Made by a program: the position numbers and the translations under genes
Shown here: positions 25,790 to 34,666 of the stretch, piece after piece
How the letters are laid out: every line of letters begins with the position of its first letter
Position numbering within the stretch: position 1 is the first letter of the stretch
Source of the DNA: Gemmobacter sp964439015
GTDB lineage: Bacteria; Pseudomonadota; Alphaproteobacteria; Rhodobacterales; Rhodobacteraceae
Direction of reading: 5' to 3'
Assembly: GCA_964439015.1 (NCBI GenBank)
Contig: CAYTMV010000019.1
Coordinates: forward strand, 1-41,491
DNA length: 41,491 nt
The notes under the pieces: model-generated
What the model was told of the DNA's origin: nothing
The model's input: the letters and a program-made list of their open reading frames with translations, nothing else
Database searches by the model: none

Positions 25790-26563
25790 TCAACTGATCA
25801 ACCGCTGCAGCAACGCCGCGTGCAGGCCCGGTGCGGCCACCAGAACGCCGGGGGCCAGCGGGTTCGGCTGGTTGAAACACAAAGTCTGCCCGGTGCGGTC
25901 AGTCACCGCGGCACCTGCGCGCGCAGCGATCAGACTGCCTGCGGCGATGTCCCACTCCCACGCATCTCGCAGGGTCAGCATCCCGTCATGGCGTCCTTCG
26001 GCCACCAGACACAGCCGATAGGCAAGCGAGGCGCGAAAGCTGCGTTTCAGATCCGGCACGCCGCCCGGCCAATGCTGCGGTTGCAGGGCTTGCGCGGTGG
26101 TTAGTAGCCGGGCACCGTCGATCCCTTGCTGCTTGCTGGCCACGATCGGTTGGCCGTCTTTCAGCGCGGGGCCGTGGTCTGTGGCGGTGTAAAGGCGGTC
26201 CAGAGCGGGCAGATAGACGACACCGGCCCGCGCCACGCCGTTTTGCACCACCGCCAGCGAGATGGCGAAGACATCCTCGCCGGCGATGAAGGAACGGGTG
26301 CCATCAATCGGATCGAGAATGAACTGAAATTCGGTTTCCAGCCGCGTCTCGCTGTCCGGATCCTCTTCTGAAAGCCAGCCGTAATCGGGGCGCGCACTGC
26401 GCAGCATGTCGCGCAGCGCCGCATTTACCGCCAGATCGGCTTCGGTCACCGGACCTTGCCCGGGCTTCTCCCACGTCTTCGGTGCTTGCCGCCAAAACCG
26501 CAAGGCGATTTCGCCCGCTTGACGGGCGGCGTCTGTCAGCAGGGCCAGATCACGCGCCGGCAA
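25790..26563 (-). CDS. Inositol monophosphatase family protein, CysQ-like
   Basis: This 257-residue Mg2+-dependent phosphatase of the IMPase/CysQ family is likely to act on 3'-phosphoadenosine 5'-phosphate or an inositol phosphate. Metal-binding motifs are LSEEDPD, DPIDGTRSFIAG and WEWDIAAGSLIA. The specific substrate cannot be told from sequence alone. It starts at a TTG (26563) inside the end of the PmbA-like gene; a stop lies just upstream in frame, so no ATG is available. The 14-base overlap implies co-expression with the upstream gene. Confidence 0.85.
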   Translation of the reverse strand: MPARDLALLTDAARQAGEIALRFWRQAPKTWEKPGQGPVTEADLAVNAALRDMLRSARPDYGWLSEEDPDSETRLETEFQFILDPIDGTRSFIAGEDVFAISLAVVQNGVARAGVVYLPALDRLYTATDHGPALKDGQPIVASKQQGIDGARLLTTAQALQPQHWPGGVPDLKRSFRASLAYRLCLVAEGRHDGMLTLRDAWEWDIAAGSLIAARAGAAVTDRTGQTLCFNQPNPLAPGVLVAAPGLHAALLQRLIS

Positions 26564-27893
26564 GGGTCAGACCGTCGATCAGCAGGGATGGAACACGCGT
26601 GCCGAGGTGCGGCCGCGCGTCATTGGCCGGGATGATCCGCAGCAGCATGTCGCGCAGGTTGCCGGCGATGGTGCATTCGTTCACCGGATAGGCAAGTTGG
26701 CCCCCCTCGACCCACCAGCCGGCCGCGCCGCGCGAATAATCGCCCGTGGTCGGATTGATGGTTGAGCCGATCATCGATGTAACCAGCAGCCCGGTCCCCA
26801 TTTGCCCGACAAGGTCTGCGCGCGAGGCCGAACCCGGCGTCAGATCGATGTTCGACGTACCGGGCGAGGGCGGGGCCGAGGTTCCCCGTGTCGCGTTGCC
26901 GGTGCTTTCCATTCCCAGTTTGCGGGCGGTGGCCAGATCCAGAACCCAGCCGGTCAGGATGCCATCCTCGACGATCGCGCGCCGCCTCGTGGGCAGACCC
27001 TCGGCGTCAAAGGGGCGCGAGCCACCGATCCGCGGGCGGTGCGGATCCTCGATCACCGACAGACCAGCGGGCAAGACCTGCTGGCCCAGCCGGTCCAGCA
27101 GCCAGCCAGAGCCACGCGCCACGGTTTGACCGTTGATCGCTGCCAGAAGATGCCCGATCAGGCTGGACGCCACGCGTTCGTCGAACAGCACCGGATAGGT
27201 GCCGGTGGTGGGCTTGCGTGCGCCCAGGCGCTGCAGGGCGCGCTCGGCGGCCAATGTGCCGATCTCGGTCGCTGCGGGCAGGTCAGCCTGAAAGGTGCGG
27301 GTTTCGGCCGCCCAATCGCGCTCCATCCCGGTGCCTTCGCCCACGAAGGCCACGGCCGAGGTGCTGCGCGCGGTGCGGCCATAGGCACCTGAAAAGCCGT
27401 TGGTCTGCGCCAGAAACAGCCTGCGGTTGGAATAACTGGCCGAAGCCTCGACCTGGCGGACACCCTGCACTGCCATCGCGGCGGCCTCGGCGGCACGCGC
27501 GTCGGCCTCAAGCGCGCTGGCCGTAGGTTCTGCCGACGGGTCTGCCAACTCCAGTGCCGCCAGATCCCATGTGCGGGCCAGTTGGTCCGGCGGGGCCAGG
27601 CCTGCCGTCGGATCTTCGGGCGCCTCACGCGCCATTGCCACTGCCCGCTCGGCGGCCTCAAAGATCGTGCGCGCCGAAGTGTCCGAGACCGAGACGCAGG
27701 CCTGTCGCCCGCCGATCAGAACCCGCAGTCCCAGTTCGATGCCCTCGGACCGTTCTGCCTGCTCCAGCTTTGCTTGCCGGATGTAGATCCCGGTCGACAC
27801 GCCCTCCACCGCCAAGGCATCGGCGGCGGTGGCACCAGCTCGGGTGGCGGCATCCAGCAAGGCTTGGGCGAGAGTTTCGAGGCGATCGGTCAT
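26550..27893 (-). CDS. pmbA: TldD/PmbA-family metalloprotease-like protein (TldE subunit type)
   Basis: This 447-residue protein belongs to the TldD/PmbA family, which together form a heterodimeric protease known for microcin maturation and CcdA degradation. It has the family N-terminal domain (GISTGIYIRQ-type segment around IYIRQAKLEQAERSEG), the central GGSRPFDAEGLPTRR and a late segment DYSRGAAGWWVEGGQLAYPV then ECTIAGNLRDML. The HExxxH zinc motif of TldD is not visible, which fits PmbA/TldE. The ATG at 27893 has AAGGAG six bases upstream and is clearly preferred to an upstream extension. Confidence 0.9.
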   Translation of the reverse strand: MTDRLETLAQALLDAATRAGATAADALAVEGVSTGIYIRQAKLEQAERSEGIELGLRVLIGGRQACVSVSDTSARTIFEAAERAVAMAREAPEDPTAGLAPPDQLARTWDLAALELADPSAEPTASALEADARAAEAAAMAVQGVRQVEASASYSNRRLFLAQTNGFSGAYGRTARSTSAVAFVGEGTGMERDWAAETRTFQADLPAATEIGTLAAERALQRLGARKPTTGTYPVLFDERVASSLIGHLLAAINGQTVARGSGWLLDRLGQQVLPAGLSVIEDPHRPRIGGSRPFDAEGLPTRRRAIVEDGILTGWVLDLATARKLGMESTGNATRGTSAPPSPGTSNIDLTPGSASRADLVGQMGTGLLVTSMIGSTINPTTGDYSRGAAGWWVEGGQLAYPVNECTIAGNLRDMLLRIIPANDARPHLGTRVPSLLIDGLTLAGA

Positions 27894-27963
27894 GGGCGCT
27901 CCTTCGGTTGGACCAGAGGTAGTGCGCGGGGCGGCGCGGCGCAACCATCCGCGAAAACCCCAT

Positions 27964-27991
27964 GAAAAAGCCGCCCCGCAAAGGGGGCGGC
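27964..27991 (-). terminator. Rho-independent terminator of the DUF2125 gene
   Basis: GCCGCCCC/GGGGCGGC inverted repeat (8 bp) with a six-base loop, followed on the minus strand by TTTTTC. It lies about 20 bases past the DUF2125 stop. Confidence 0.85.
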
Positions 27992-28011
27992 CCGTGGCTC
28001 TGTTCTCAGGC

Positions 28012-29505
28012 TTATTGCAGTTGCATGCCGTTGACCGAGAAGTGCTTGTCCTTGAATTCCAGATCCGAGGTCATGGTGTCAGGTGCGCTGGGGTCCATCT
28101 TGACGAACATGCCCATCATCATCCGAACCCCCATGAGGTCTTCCTCTGGCACCAGACCCATGGCGGTCAGCTTGTCCAGCAGGCCATTGATCCCCGTGGC
28201 CTTCAGGTTGATCGTGCCCTCGGGCGCCGGAACGCCGCCATAGGTTTCCAGATCGCCATTGTCGAAGGTCAGGTCGCCGGTGCCTGTGACCTCTGCCCCG
28301 GCAAACTTCACCAAAAGCTGCTTCAGCGTCAGGGCATTCAACTCGCCCGGCATGGCCTCGGTTTTCTCGATCACTGTCGCGTCGAAGATGTCGGTCGTCA
28401 ACCGCGCCTTGCCTGCGGTGTCGATCACCACCGAGGCGGGATCGCGCGGCAATTGGCCGGCGGGGTCGAACATCGCCCAGACCTCATCCGAGATGCTCAG
28501 ATCGAGCAATCTGGTGACGAAGCGAAAATCACTCGGCTCTTCGCTTTTCACGATCGGCATCAGGAAGTCGAAGGCCCCCTCGGCGTAGCTGACTTTCAGC
28601 TCGGGGAAGGGGATGTGCGAGCCGCTGGCGGTGATCGACACGTTGCGGATTGCGCTGCCATAGCCGATGCCGTCTTTGCTGACGTTGGCATTGAAGCTGC
28701 CGCTGTCGCCGCCACCGGCGATCACGACATTGCCGGTGGCATCGCTGACATCTGCGGTGAAGGTCGATGTGCCGAAGGTCAGGGTGCCATCGGTGGCAAA
28801 GCCTTCCTGCACGGCCTTGGCCATGTCTTCAGCCGATCCTTTGAGCATGGCGTTTGACTGGCCGGCAATGTTGGTGGCGCTCATGTCCAGCTTGAAGCTT
28901 CCGGGTTCTTCGGCACCCTCTTCGGCTTCACCCGACACGGAAACGGTTAGGGCATCGGCAATCGTTGCTGAAGTGAGGGCATCACCCGCCAGAATATAGC
29001 TGCCCTTGGCGTTGCTGACCCCGGCCGCGACCGAGAACTTTTCGTTCTCGTCGCCGCCCACCACTTCCTTCACCTTCACGGCAATCTCGGGGGCTTCAAA
29101 ATCATAGACAGATTCTTCGACCGAACCCGAGGCCACTGTCTTCATGCCGGGATGAGCAATATTGACGACGACGGTACTGTCCGGTTTTTCGGTCTCGGGC
29201 GTCACGATCAGGTCGTAGCTGTCGGTCAGGGTGATCTCGACTTTGCCGCCGCCCACATCCTCCAGCCGGACCTCTGGCACGGTCATGGTCATTGCGCTGC
29301 CGTCTTTTGTGTGGGTCAGCGTCATGTCGGTGATCACCAGCGCGTCACCCTCCCGGGCTTCGCCACCGGTCGTCAGGGTCTGGCCGTTGGTTGCAGACAG
29401 GTTTTTCCACTTCGCCCAAACCTCCTCGGGCGTGATGGCCCAGGCGGCGTTGCCGGCCATGGCGGCCAAAACGGCCGTCGAGCCGAGGAGTTTCCATTGC
29501 GTCAT
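28012..29505 (-). CDS. DUF2125 periplasmic protein
   Basis: This 497-residue predicted secreted protein has a signal peptide (MTQWKLLGSTAVLAAMAGNA, cut near AWA). The mature part is made of regular beta-strand repeats, for example ALVITDMTLTHTKDGSAM, VPEVRLEDVGGGKVEITLTD and GTGDLTFDNGDLETYGG, characteristic of DUF2125 proteins found widely in Rhodobacterales. The function is unknown. The strand pattern suggests a long beta structure like the AsmA-type lipid-contacting proteins, which is inference only. The start at 29505 has AAAGG seven bases upstream and puts the signal peptide at the N-terminus. An upstream TTG at 29523 is less likely. Confidence 0.85.
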   Translation of the reverse strand: MTQWKLLGSTAVLAAMAGNAAWAITPEEVWAKWKNLSATNGQTLTTGGEAREGDALVITDMTLTHTKDGSAMTMTVPEVRLEDVGGGKVEITLTDSYDLIVTPETEKPDSTVVVNIAHPGMKTVASGSVEESVYDFEAPEIAVKVKEVVGGDENEKFSVAAGVSNAKGSYILAGDALTSATIADALTVSVSGEAEEGAEEPGSFKLDMSATNIAGQSNAMLKGSAEDMAKAVQEGFATDGTLTFGTSTFTADVSDATGNVVIAGGGDSGSFNANVSKDGIGYGSAIRNVSITASGSHIPFPELKVSYAEGAFDFLMPIVKSEEPSDFRFVTRLLDLSISDEVWAMFDPAGQLPRDPASVVIDTAGKARLTTDIFDATVIEKTEAMPGELNALTLKQLLVKFAGAEVTGTGDLTFDNGDLETYGGVPAPEGTINLKATGINGLLDKLTAMGLVPEEDLMGVRMMMGMFVKMDPSAPDTMTSDLEFKDKHFSVNGMQLQ

Positions 29506-29525
29506 GATCAAACCTTTCGTCAAAA

Positions 29526-29541
29526 GGATGCATCAGCATCC
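29526..29541. repeat. Short perfect inverted repeat in a divergent promoter region
   Basis: GGATGC-ATCA-GCATCC lies between the DUF2125 gene (minus) and the SDR gene (plus). It could be an operator half-site pair. It is short enough to be chance and no regulator is encoded next to it. Confidence 0.3.
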
Positions 29542-29629
29542 GTCACGCTGCCACGCCCGGTCAAGGGTTTCGGCTTTTCGGTGCAACAGCTATCAAGATT
29601 TGCACGCTTAAGGAAGGTAAGAGGTTTCC

Positions 29630-30373
29630 ATGCAGGGAAAGGTTGTCGTGATTACCGGCGCCAGCCGGGGCATTGGTGCTGCGGCAGTCAGGCAGTTCGC
29701 CGCGGCGGGTGCGCGGGTTGCGGCTTTGGCTCGCAGTGGGCCCGCAATCGAGGCGTTGGCCGGGCAGATCGGCGCGCAGGTGATGCCGATTGTCTGCGAC
29801 GTGTCCAGCTGGCCGCAGACCAGCGCGGCGATGGAGGCGGTGTCAGCGAAATGGGGCCGCATTGACGTGCTGGTCAATAATGCCGGCCAGATCGAGCCGA
29901 TCGCGCGGATCGCAGATGCCGCGCCGCAGGATTGGGCGCAGGCGGTGCAGGTCAATCTGGCTGGCCCTTTCCATGCTATTCGTGCGGTGCTGCCGCATAT
30001 GAAGGCGGCAGGTGGCGGCACGATCATCAACGTCTCCTCGGGGGCGGCGACCTCGCCCTATGAAGGCTGGTCGGCCTATTGCGCCGCCAAGGCCGGAGTG
30101 CTGATGCTGACACGCTCGCTGCATCTGGAAGAGGGACCGGCGATCCGTGCGCTGGGGTTGTCGCCCGGAACGGTGGCAACCGACATGCAGCGACGGATCA
30201 GCGCCTCGGGCATCAACCCCGTCAGCGGCCTCGCCTGGGAGGATCACATCCCGCCCGAATGGCCAGCGCGGGCACTTGTCTGGATGTGCGGGGTTGAGGC
30301 CGACCCCTGGCTGGGCCAGGACGTGCGGCTGAGGGATGAGGATATCCGGCGAAAAGTGGGGTTGATGGCATGA
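29630..30373 (+). CDS. Short-chain dehydrogenase/reductase
   Basis: This 247-residue classical SDR is an NAD(P)-dependent oxidoreductase of unknown substrate. The cofactor motif GASRGIG is at about residues 10-16, NNAG at about 83-86, and the catalytic Ser and YCAAK motif (SSGAA, then WSAYCAAKAGVL) near 141-158. All active-site residues are present. AAGAGG sits ahead of the ATG. The stop overlaps the crotonase-like gene by 4 bases, so the two probably act in one pathway on related substrates. Confidence 0.92.
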   Translation: MQGKVVVITGASRGIGAAAVRQFAAAGARVAALARSGPAIEALAGQIGAQVMPIVCDVSSWPQTSAAMEAVSAKWGRIDVLVNNAGQIEPIARIADAAPQDWAQAVQVNLAGPFHAIRAVLPHMKAAGGGTIINVSSGAATSPYEGWSAYCAAKAGVLMLTRSLHLEEGPAIRALGLSPGTVATDMQRRISASGINPVSGLAWEDHIPPEWPARALVWMCGVEADPWLGQDVRLRDEDIRRKVGLMA

Positions 30374-30978
30374 TCGACGTTGAGACCGAAGGCGGGCTGT
30401 GGCTGCTGCGACTGAACCGCCCCGAAAAGGCCAATTCGCTGACCCGCGAGATGTTGGCGACCCTTGCCGACGAAGTGGAGCGTGCAGGGCGCACGGGCGT
30501 ACGGGCCGTGATCCTGACCGGGGCGGGCAAGGTCTTTTCGGCTGGTGCCGATCTGGATGACGCCCGCGCAGGCCTCGCCACCGATGGCGTGTGGGAACGG
30601 CTGTCGGGTGCCATCGCCGCTGCACCCTTTCTGACCATCGCGGCGCTGAACGGCACATTGGCCGGCGGCGCGATGGGTATGGCGCTGGCCTGCGACCTTC
30701 GGCTTTCAGTGCCGGGTGCCAAGGTCTTCTACCCGGTCATGAAGCTGGGCTTCCTGCCGCAACCCTCAGACCCGGCCCGGCTGCGGGCGTTGGTTGGCCC
30801 GGCGCGGGCCAAGATGATCCTCATGGCTGGCGCAAAGATCGAGGCAGCCGAGGCGCTGACCTGGGGACTTGTCGACCGGATCTGCGACGACCCGCTGGCC
30901 GAGGCGCGCGCGCTGGCCGCAGACACCATTTCCGCCAGTGCAGAACACGTCGCGGCGATCAAGCGAATGATCGGCTAA
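30370..30978 (+). CDS. Enoyl-CoA hydratase/isomerase (crotonase) family protein, non-canonical
   Basis: This 202-residue crotonase-fold protein has RLNRPEKANSLTREML, the oxyanion-hole loop FSAGADLDD and a second oxyanion region LNGTLAGGAMGMALACDLRL. Hydratases carry a catalytic Glu in GGGCE and another in the F-x-x-PE motif. Here the corresponding positions are Gly (GGAMG) and Val (YPVMKLG), and the usual GGTQRL is PSDPARL. It is also about 55 residues shorter than typical family members, lacking the C-terminal helices. It is probably not a true enoyl-CoA hydratase. It overlaps the SDR gene by 4 bases. Confidence 0.8.
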   Translation: MIDVETEGGLWLLRLNRPEKANSLTREMLATLADEVERAGRTGVRAVILTGAGKVFSAGADLDDARAGLATDGVWERLSGAIAAAPFLTIAALNGTLAGGAMGMALACDLRLSVPGAKVFYPVMKLGFLPQPSDPARLRALVGPARAKMILMAGAKIEAAEALTWGLVDRICDDPLAEARALAADTISASAEHVAAIKRMIG

Positions 30979-30983
30979 AAGGA

Positions 30984-31013
30984 AAAGGGCGCCCGGTTTC
31001 GCGGGCGCCCTTT
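30984..31013. terminator. Bidirectional hairpin terminator
   Basis: AAAGGGCGCCC/GGGCGCCCTTT (11-bp stem, 8-base loop) lies between the convergent crotonase-like gene and the DEAD-box helicase gene. The A/T ends allow termination on either strand. Confidence 0.8.
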
Positions 31014-31017
31014 GCGT

Positions 31018-33372
31018 TCATTTCTTTTTCGGCGGCACGAAGCGTTTCGACGTGTCCCGCGCATCTACCGGTCGCGGCGCCGGTTTGGCGCTGCGGGCCG
31101 GCTTGCCGAAGGGCTTGTCCTCGCCGCTGTGGCTTTTGAAACCGGTCGAGCGTGCGGGCTTGTCTTTGCCGCCGCCATGGCTTTTGAAACCTGCCGATTT
31201 CGGGGCCGACGGACGTTCAGTGCGGTCCGCCGACTTCCAGCGCGGCTTGGCCGCGCCTTCGTCGCTGCGCGGCGCATAGGGCTTGCGGGGGGCGTCGCCC
31301 TCGTCGCGCTTGGCGTAAGGTTTGCGCGGAGCATCCCCATCCTCACGCTTGGCCCAAGGCTTGCGCGGCGCATCACCGTCTTCGCGCTTGACATAGGGCT
31401 TGCGCGGGCGGTCCTCGCCCAGCGGATCATAGGCCTTGCGCGGGCGGTCGCCCTCGTCACGCTTGGCATAAGGTTTGCGCGGTGCATCCCCATCCTCACG
31501 CTTGGCCCAAGGCTTGCGCGGTGCATCTTCTGACGCCGCGCGCGGCTTGTAGCTGCGCTTGTCGTCGCCATCCTCGCGTTTGGCGTAAGGCTTTCGCGGC
31601 GCGGGGGCCTCGCCCTCATCCTCGACGAAACGGGCGGGTTTGGGGGTATAGGCCGGTTTGTCACCACGCGGCTTGTCGTATTTCGGCTTGTCGGCAAAGG
31701 GCTTGTCACCCCACGACTTTTCCGCGCGCGGCTTGGTGGCGCGGACCGGACGCTCGGACCGCTCGGCGCGCTCGGGGCGGGCAAGCTGCGGCTCGCCTTC
31801 CACCGGCTCGATGGTCAGGCCCGGCTCCAGCTCGGTGCGTTGGGTGATGCGGGCGGCGGGATCCTTGGCGATCTGCACGAAGGTCACGGTCTGCTGCACA
31901 CGGATTGCGCCGATATCGGACTTGGTCATCCCGAAAGCGTCGCAGATCTTGGGCAGCAGCCACCGGGCCTCGGCCCGGCCCTCATGGCCGACATTCAGCA
32001 AGAACCAGTCGGCCGGACCAAAGGCGTTGCGGTCGCGCGGGGCCGAGGGCGCGGGCGCCGGCGGCAGGTCGTCCTGCAACACTTCGGGGGCCGAGCGCCC
32101 CTCGCGCCACAGCCGCACGAAGGCCGCCGCCAGATGCTGGGCATCGAAGCGTTCAGCCAGCTGTTCGGCCAGCGCCAGATCATCGCCCGGGCCGTCCGCC
32201 AGCAGCGGCGAGTCGAGCAGACGTGCATCCTCGCGCGCCTGCACCTCATCGGCCGAGGGGGCTTTGCCCCACTCTGCCACCACCTTGGCGCCTTGCAGCA
32301 GGCGGTTGGCCTTGCGGAACTCGCTCGGCGGGACGATCAGCACCGAGGTGCCCTTGCGCCCGGCGCGGCCCGTCCGGCCCGAGCGGTGCAGCAGCGTTTC
32401 CGAGTTGGAGGGCAGATCGGCATGGATCACCAGCTCCAGCCCCGGCAGGTCGATGCCGCGCGCGGCCACGTCAGTGGCGATACAGACCCGTGCGCGCCCG
32501 TCGCGCAGCGATTGCAGCGCGTGCATCCGTTCGGATTGCGACAGCTCGCCCGACAGCGCCACGACCTGAAAGCCGCGATTGCCCATCCGCGCCAGCAGGT
32601 GGTTCACGTTCATCCGGGTCTTGCAGAAGATGATCGCGGTCTGCGCCTCATGGAAGCGCAGAATGTTGAAGATAGCATGTTCGCGGTCGCGCGCCGAGAC
32701 CGAGACCGCCTGATACTCGATATCGCCGTGCTGACGGGCCTCGCCCGCGGTCTGGATGCGCAGCGCGTCGCGCTGGAAGGTCGCGGCCAGCTTTTCGATC
32801 CCTGCCGGCACCGTGGCCGAGAACATCAGCGTGCGCCGGGTTTCGGGGGCGGCCTTCAGGATGAACTCCAGATCCTCGGCAAAGCCCAGGTCCAGCATCT
32901 CGTCGGCTTCGTCCAGAACGACGGTCTGGATCCAGCTGAGGTCAAGGCTGCGGCGCTCGATATGGTCGCGCAGGCGGCCGGGGGTGCCGACGACGATATG
33001 CGCGCCCCGCTCCAGCGAGCGGCGCTCGTTGCGATAGTCCATGCCGCCCACGCAGGTCGCGATCTGCACGCCGGCCTTGCCATAGAGCCACGCCAACTCG
33101 CGTGCGACTTGCAGCGCCAGTTCACGGGTGGGGGCGATGGCCAGCGCCAGCGGCTCGGCCGGGGGTGGCAGCATTTCTGCCCCGTTCAGCATTTCGGCCG
33201 CCATCGCGATGCCGAATGCCACCGTCTTGCCCGATCCGGTCTGCGCCGAAACCAGCAGGTCGCGCCCGGCGAGTTCTTCGCCCAGCATAGCCTCTTGAAC
33301 CGGCGTCAGGCTTTCATAGCCCTTGGCCGACAACGCCTCGGCCAGTGCCGGGGCGATCCTTTGATCCGTCAT
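31018..33372 (-). CDS. DEAD-box ATP-dependent RNA helicase with repetitive basic tail
   Basis: This 784-residue protein has an N-terminal helicase core of about 380 residues with a Q motif (YESLTPVQEAML), motif I SAQTGSGKT, Ia PTRELA, DEAD (VLDEADEMLD), SAT (FSATV) and motif VI HRSGRTGRAG. Around residues 455-530 is a DbpA/CsdA-type RNA-binding domain (FLLNVGHEGRAEARWLL, then FVQIAKDP). The final about 230 residues are a disordered Lys/Arg/Pro-rich tail made of 13-residue units such as KREDGDAPRKPWA. This is the CsdA/DeaD type, likely acting in ribosome assembly or cold-responsive RNA unwinding. The tail probably binds RNA nonspecifically. Confidence 0.93.
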   Translation of the reverse strand: MTDQRIAPALAEALSAKGYESLTPVQEAMLGEELAGRDLLVSAQTGSGKTVAFGIAMAAEMLNGAEMLPPPAEPLALAIAPTRELALQVARELAWLYGKAGVQIATCVGGMDYRNERRSLERGAHIVVGTPGRLRDHIERRSLDLSWIQTVVLDEADEMLDLGFAEDLEFILKAAPETRRTLMFSATVPAGIEKLAATFQRDALRIQTAGEARQHGDIEYQAVSVSARDREHAIFNILRFHEAQTAIIFCKTRMNVNHLLARMGNRGFQVVALSGELSQSERMHALQSLRDGRARVCIATDVAARGIDLPGLELVIHADLPSNSETLLHRSGRTGRAGRKGTSVLIVPPSEFRKANRLLQGAKVVAEWGKAPSADEVQAREDARLLDSPLLADGPGDDLALAEQLAERFDAQHLAAAFVRLWREGRSAPEVLQDDLPPAPAPSAPRDRNAFGPADWFLLNVGHEGRAEARWLLPKICDAFGMTKSDIGAIRVQQTVTFVQIAKDPAARITQRTELEPGLTIEPVEGEPQLARPERAERSERPVRATKPRAEKSWGDKPFADKPKYDKPRGDKPAYTPKPARFVEDEGEAPAPRKPYAKREDGDDKRSYKPRAASEDAPRKPWAKREDGDAPRKPYAKRDEGDRPRKAYDPLGEDRPRKPYVKREDGDAPRKPWAKREDGDAPRKPYAKRDEGDAPRKPYAPRSDEGAAKPRWKSADRTERPSAPKSAGFKSHGGGKDKPARSTGFKSHSGEDKPFGKPARSAKPAPRPVDARDTSKRFVPPKKK
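31270..31606 (-). repeat. Imperfect 39-bp tandem repeats in the helicase tail
   Basis: Units of 13 codons with consensus K-R-E/D-D/E-G-D-A-P-R-K-P-Y/W-A recur about seven times, some interrupted. Several units are near-identical at DNA level (KREDGDAPRKPWA appears more than once), pointing to recent duplication. Changes of whole units keep the frame. Confidence 0.75.
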
Positions 33373-33506
33373 TTTCTTCGCCTTGAAGGGGGCATTTGCC
33401 CAATGCGGCCCTGCCGTCCCTTCACCGTCCGGCCTCCCGCCGGCGGCCGGAAACCCGGAGCCTCGAGGTCGCCCTTACGCGAGTTTTCACCGTCTGTATA
33501 GCCGAA

Positions 33507-34619
33507 TCAGCCCGGATATCCGCCCTTCCACTCGGTCACATCCGGATAAAACCGCCGCCGCCACGCCCGCACCCGCGGATTCATCCGCCGGCGCCACAGC
33601 GGCGGGATCATCGCCAGCGCCGTCATCGCGGGATAGCCAAGGGGCAGCATCGGCGCCTCGTCCTCGGGGTAGGTTTGCAGCAACGGAAAGCGGCGGTCCG
33701 GCTTGTAATGGTGGTCCGAGTGACGTTGCAGGTTGATCAGCAGCCAGTTCGAGGCCCTGTGCGGCGCGTTCCAGCTGTGATGCGGGCGAACGGGCTCATA
33801 CCTGCCGTTCGGCATCAGGCGGCGGGTCAGGCCATAATGCTCGACATAATTGGTCAGTTCCAGCTGCCAGATCGCCGAAAGGGCCTGGAACGCAAACAGG
33901 AAAAGCCCCGCCCAACCGCCAATCTGAAAGGCCAGGAACACCGCAAAGGCCTGCAAGCCGGCATAACGCCAGAACGGATTGCGGCGGTCCCAGACGGGGC
34001 GACCGGTTCGGGCCAGCCGATCCTTTTCAACCGTCCAGGCCGAAACCGGACATTCGCGCAGCACCCGCAGGAAAAAACGGTGGAAACCTTCATTGTAGCG
34101 CGCCGTCACCGCATCGCGGGGCGTGCCGACCCAGGAATGGTGGACGTGAAGATGTTCGCTGCGGAAATGGCTGTAAAGCACCGTGGCCAGCAGCAGATCC
34201 CCCAGCCAACGCTCCAGCTTGTTGCCCTGATGCGAAAGCTCATGCGCGTAGACCATGCCAATGGTCCCCGAGACCACACCCACGCCGAACATCAGGCCCA
34301 ATTGTTCCAGAATGTTCAGATGGTCGGTCGAGGTGATCCACCAGATCATGCCGTAGATGACCACAAACTGCACCGGGAACCAGATCAGGGTGATCAGCCG
34401 ATACCAGAACAGGTCCAGCTCATCCGTCTCGGTATCCGGATTTTCCTCGTTCAGACCCAGAACTGCATCCAGAACCGTGATCAGCGTCCAGGCGTAAAGC
34501 GGCATCAGCAAAACCGTCCAGCCACCTCGGGTCGCGCCGATAAAAGCCAGCGGCAGCAGGCCCAACGACAGCCAGAAGGGTGCGGCATTGCGAAAATCTG
34601 CGATGTTGCGGCGGGTCAT
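33507..34619 (-). CDS. alkB: AlkB-type alkane 1-monooxygenase
   Basis: This 370-residue integral-membrane diiron hydroxylase adds oxygen to the terminal carbon of medium- to long-chain alkanes. All histidine boxes are present: HELSH (126-130), EHLHVHH (155-161), NYVEHYG (257-263) and LQRHSDHH (297-304). The NYVEHYG and LQRHSDHH motifs are diagnostic of AlkB and not of fatty-acid desaturases. It has about six hydrophobic segments. The ATG at 34619 has GGAG six bases upstream. It needs a rubredoxin and reductase, neither of which is in the window. It follows mutY with a 47-base gap. Confidence 0.93.
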   Translation of the reverse strand: MTRRNIADFRNAAPFWLSLGLLPLAFIGATRGGWTVLLMPLYAWTLITVLDAVLGLNEENPDTETDELDLFWYRLITLIWFPVQFVVIYGMIWWITSTDHLNILEQLGLMFGVGVVSGTIGMVYAHELSHQGNKLERWLGDLLLATVLYSHFRSEHLHVHHSWVGTPRDAVTARYNEGFHRFFLRVLRECPVSAWTVEKDRLARTGRPVWDRRNPFWRYAGLQAFAVFLAFQIGGWAGLFLFAFQALSAIWQLELTNYVEHYGLTRRLMPNGRYEPVRPHHSWNAPHRASNWLLINLQRHSDHHYKPDRRFPLLQTYPEDEAPMLPLGYPAMTALAMIPPLWRRRMNPRVRAWRRRFYPDVTEWKGGYPG

Positions 34620-34666
34620 CTCATGCTCCGGTTTGCGCGGCACGATAGGCGTGGGTCGTGCTGCAC

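Noticed and set aside
31840..33501. Long plus-strand open frames antisense to the DEAD-box helicase
   Set aside because: The helicase carries all motifs on the minus strand. The antisense reading is Arg/Gln/His-rich with no recognisable features.
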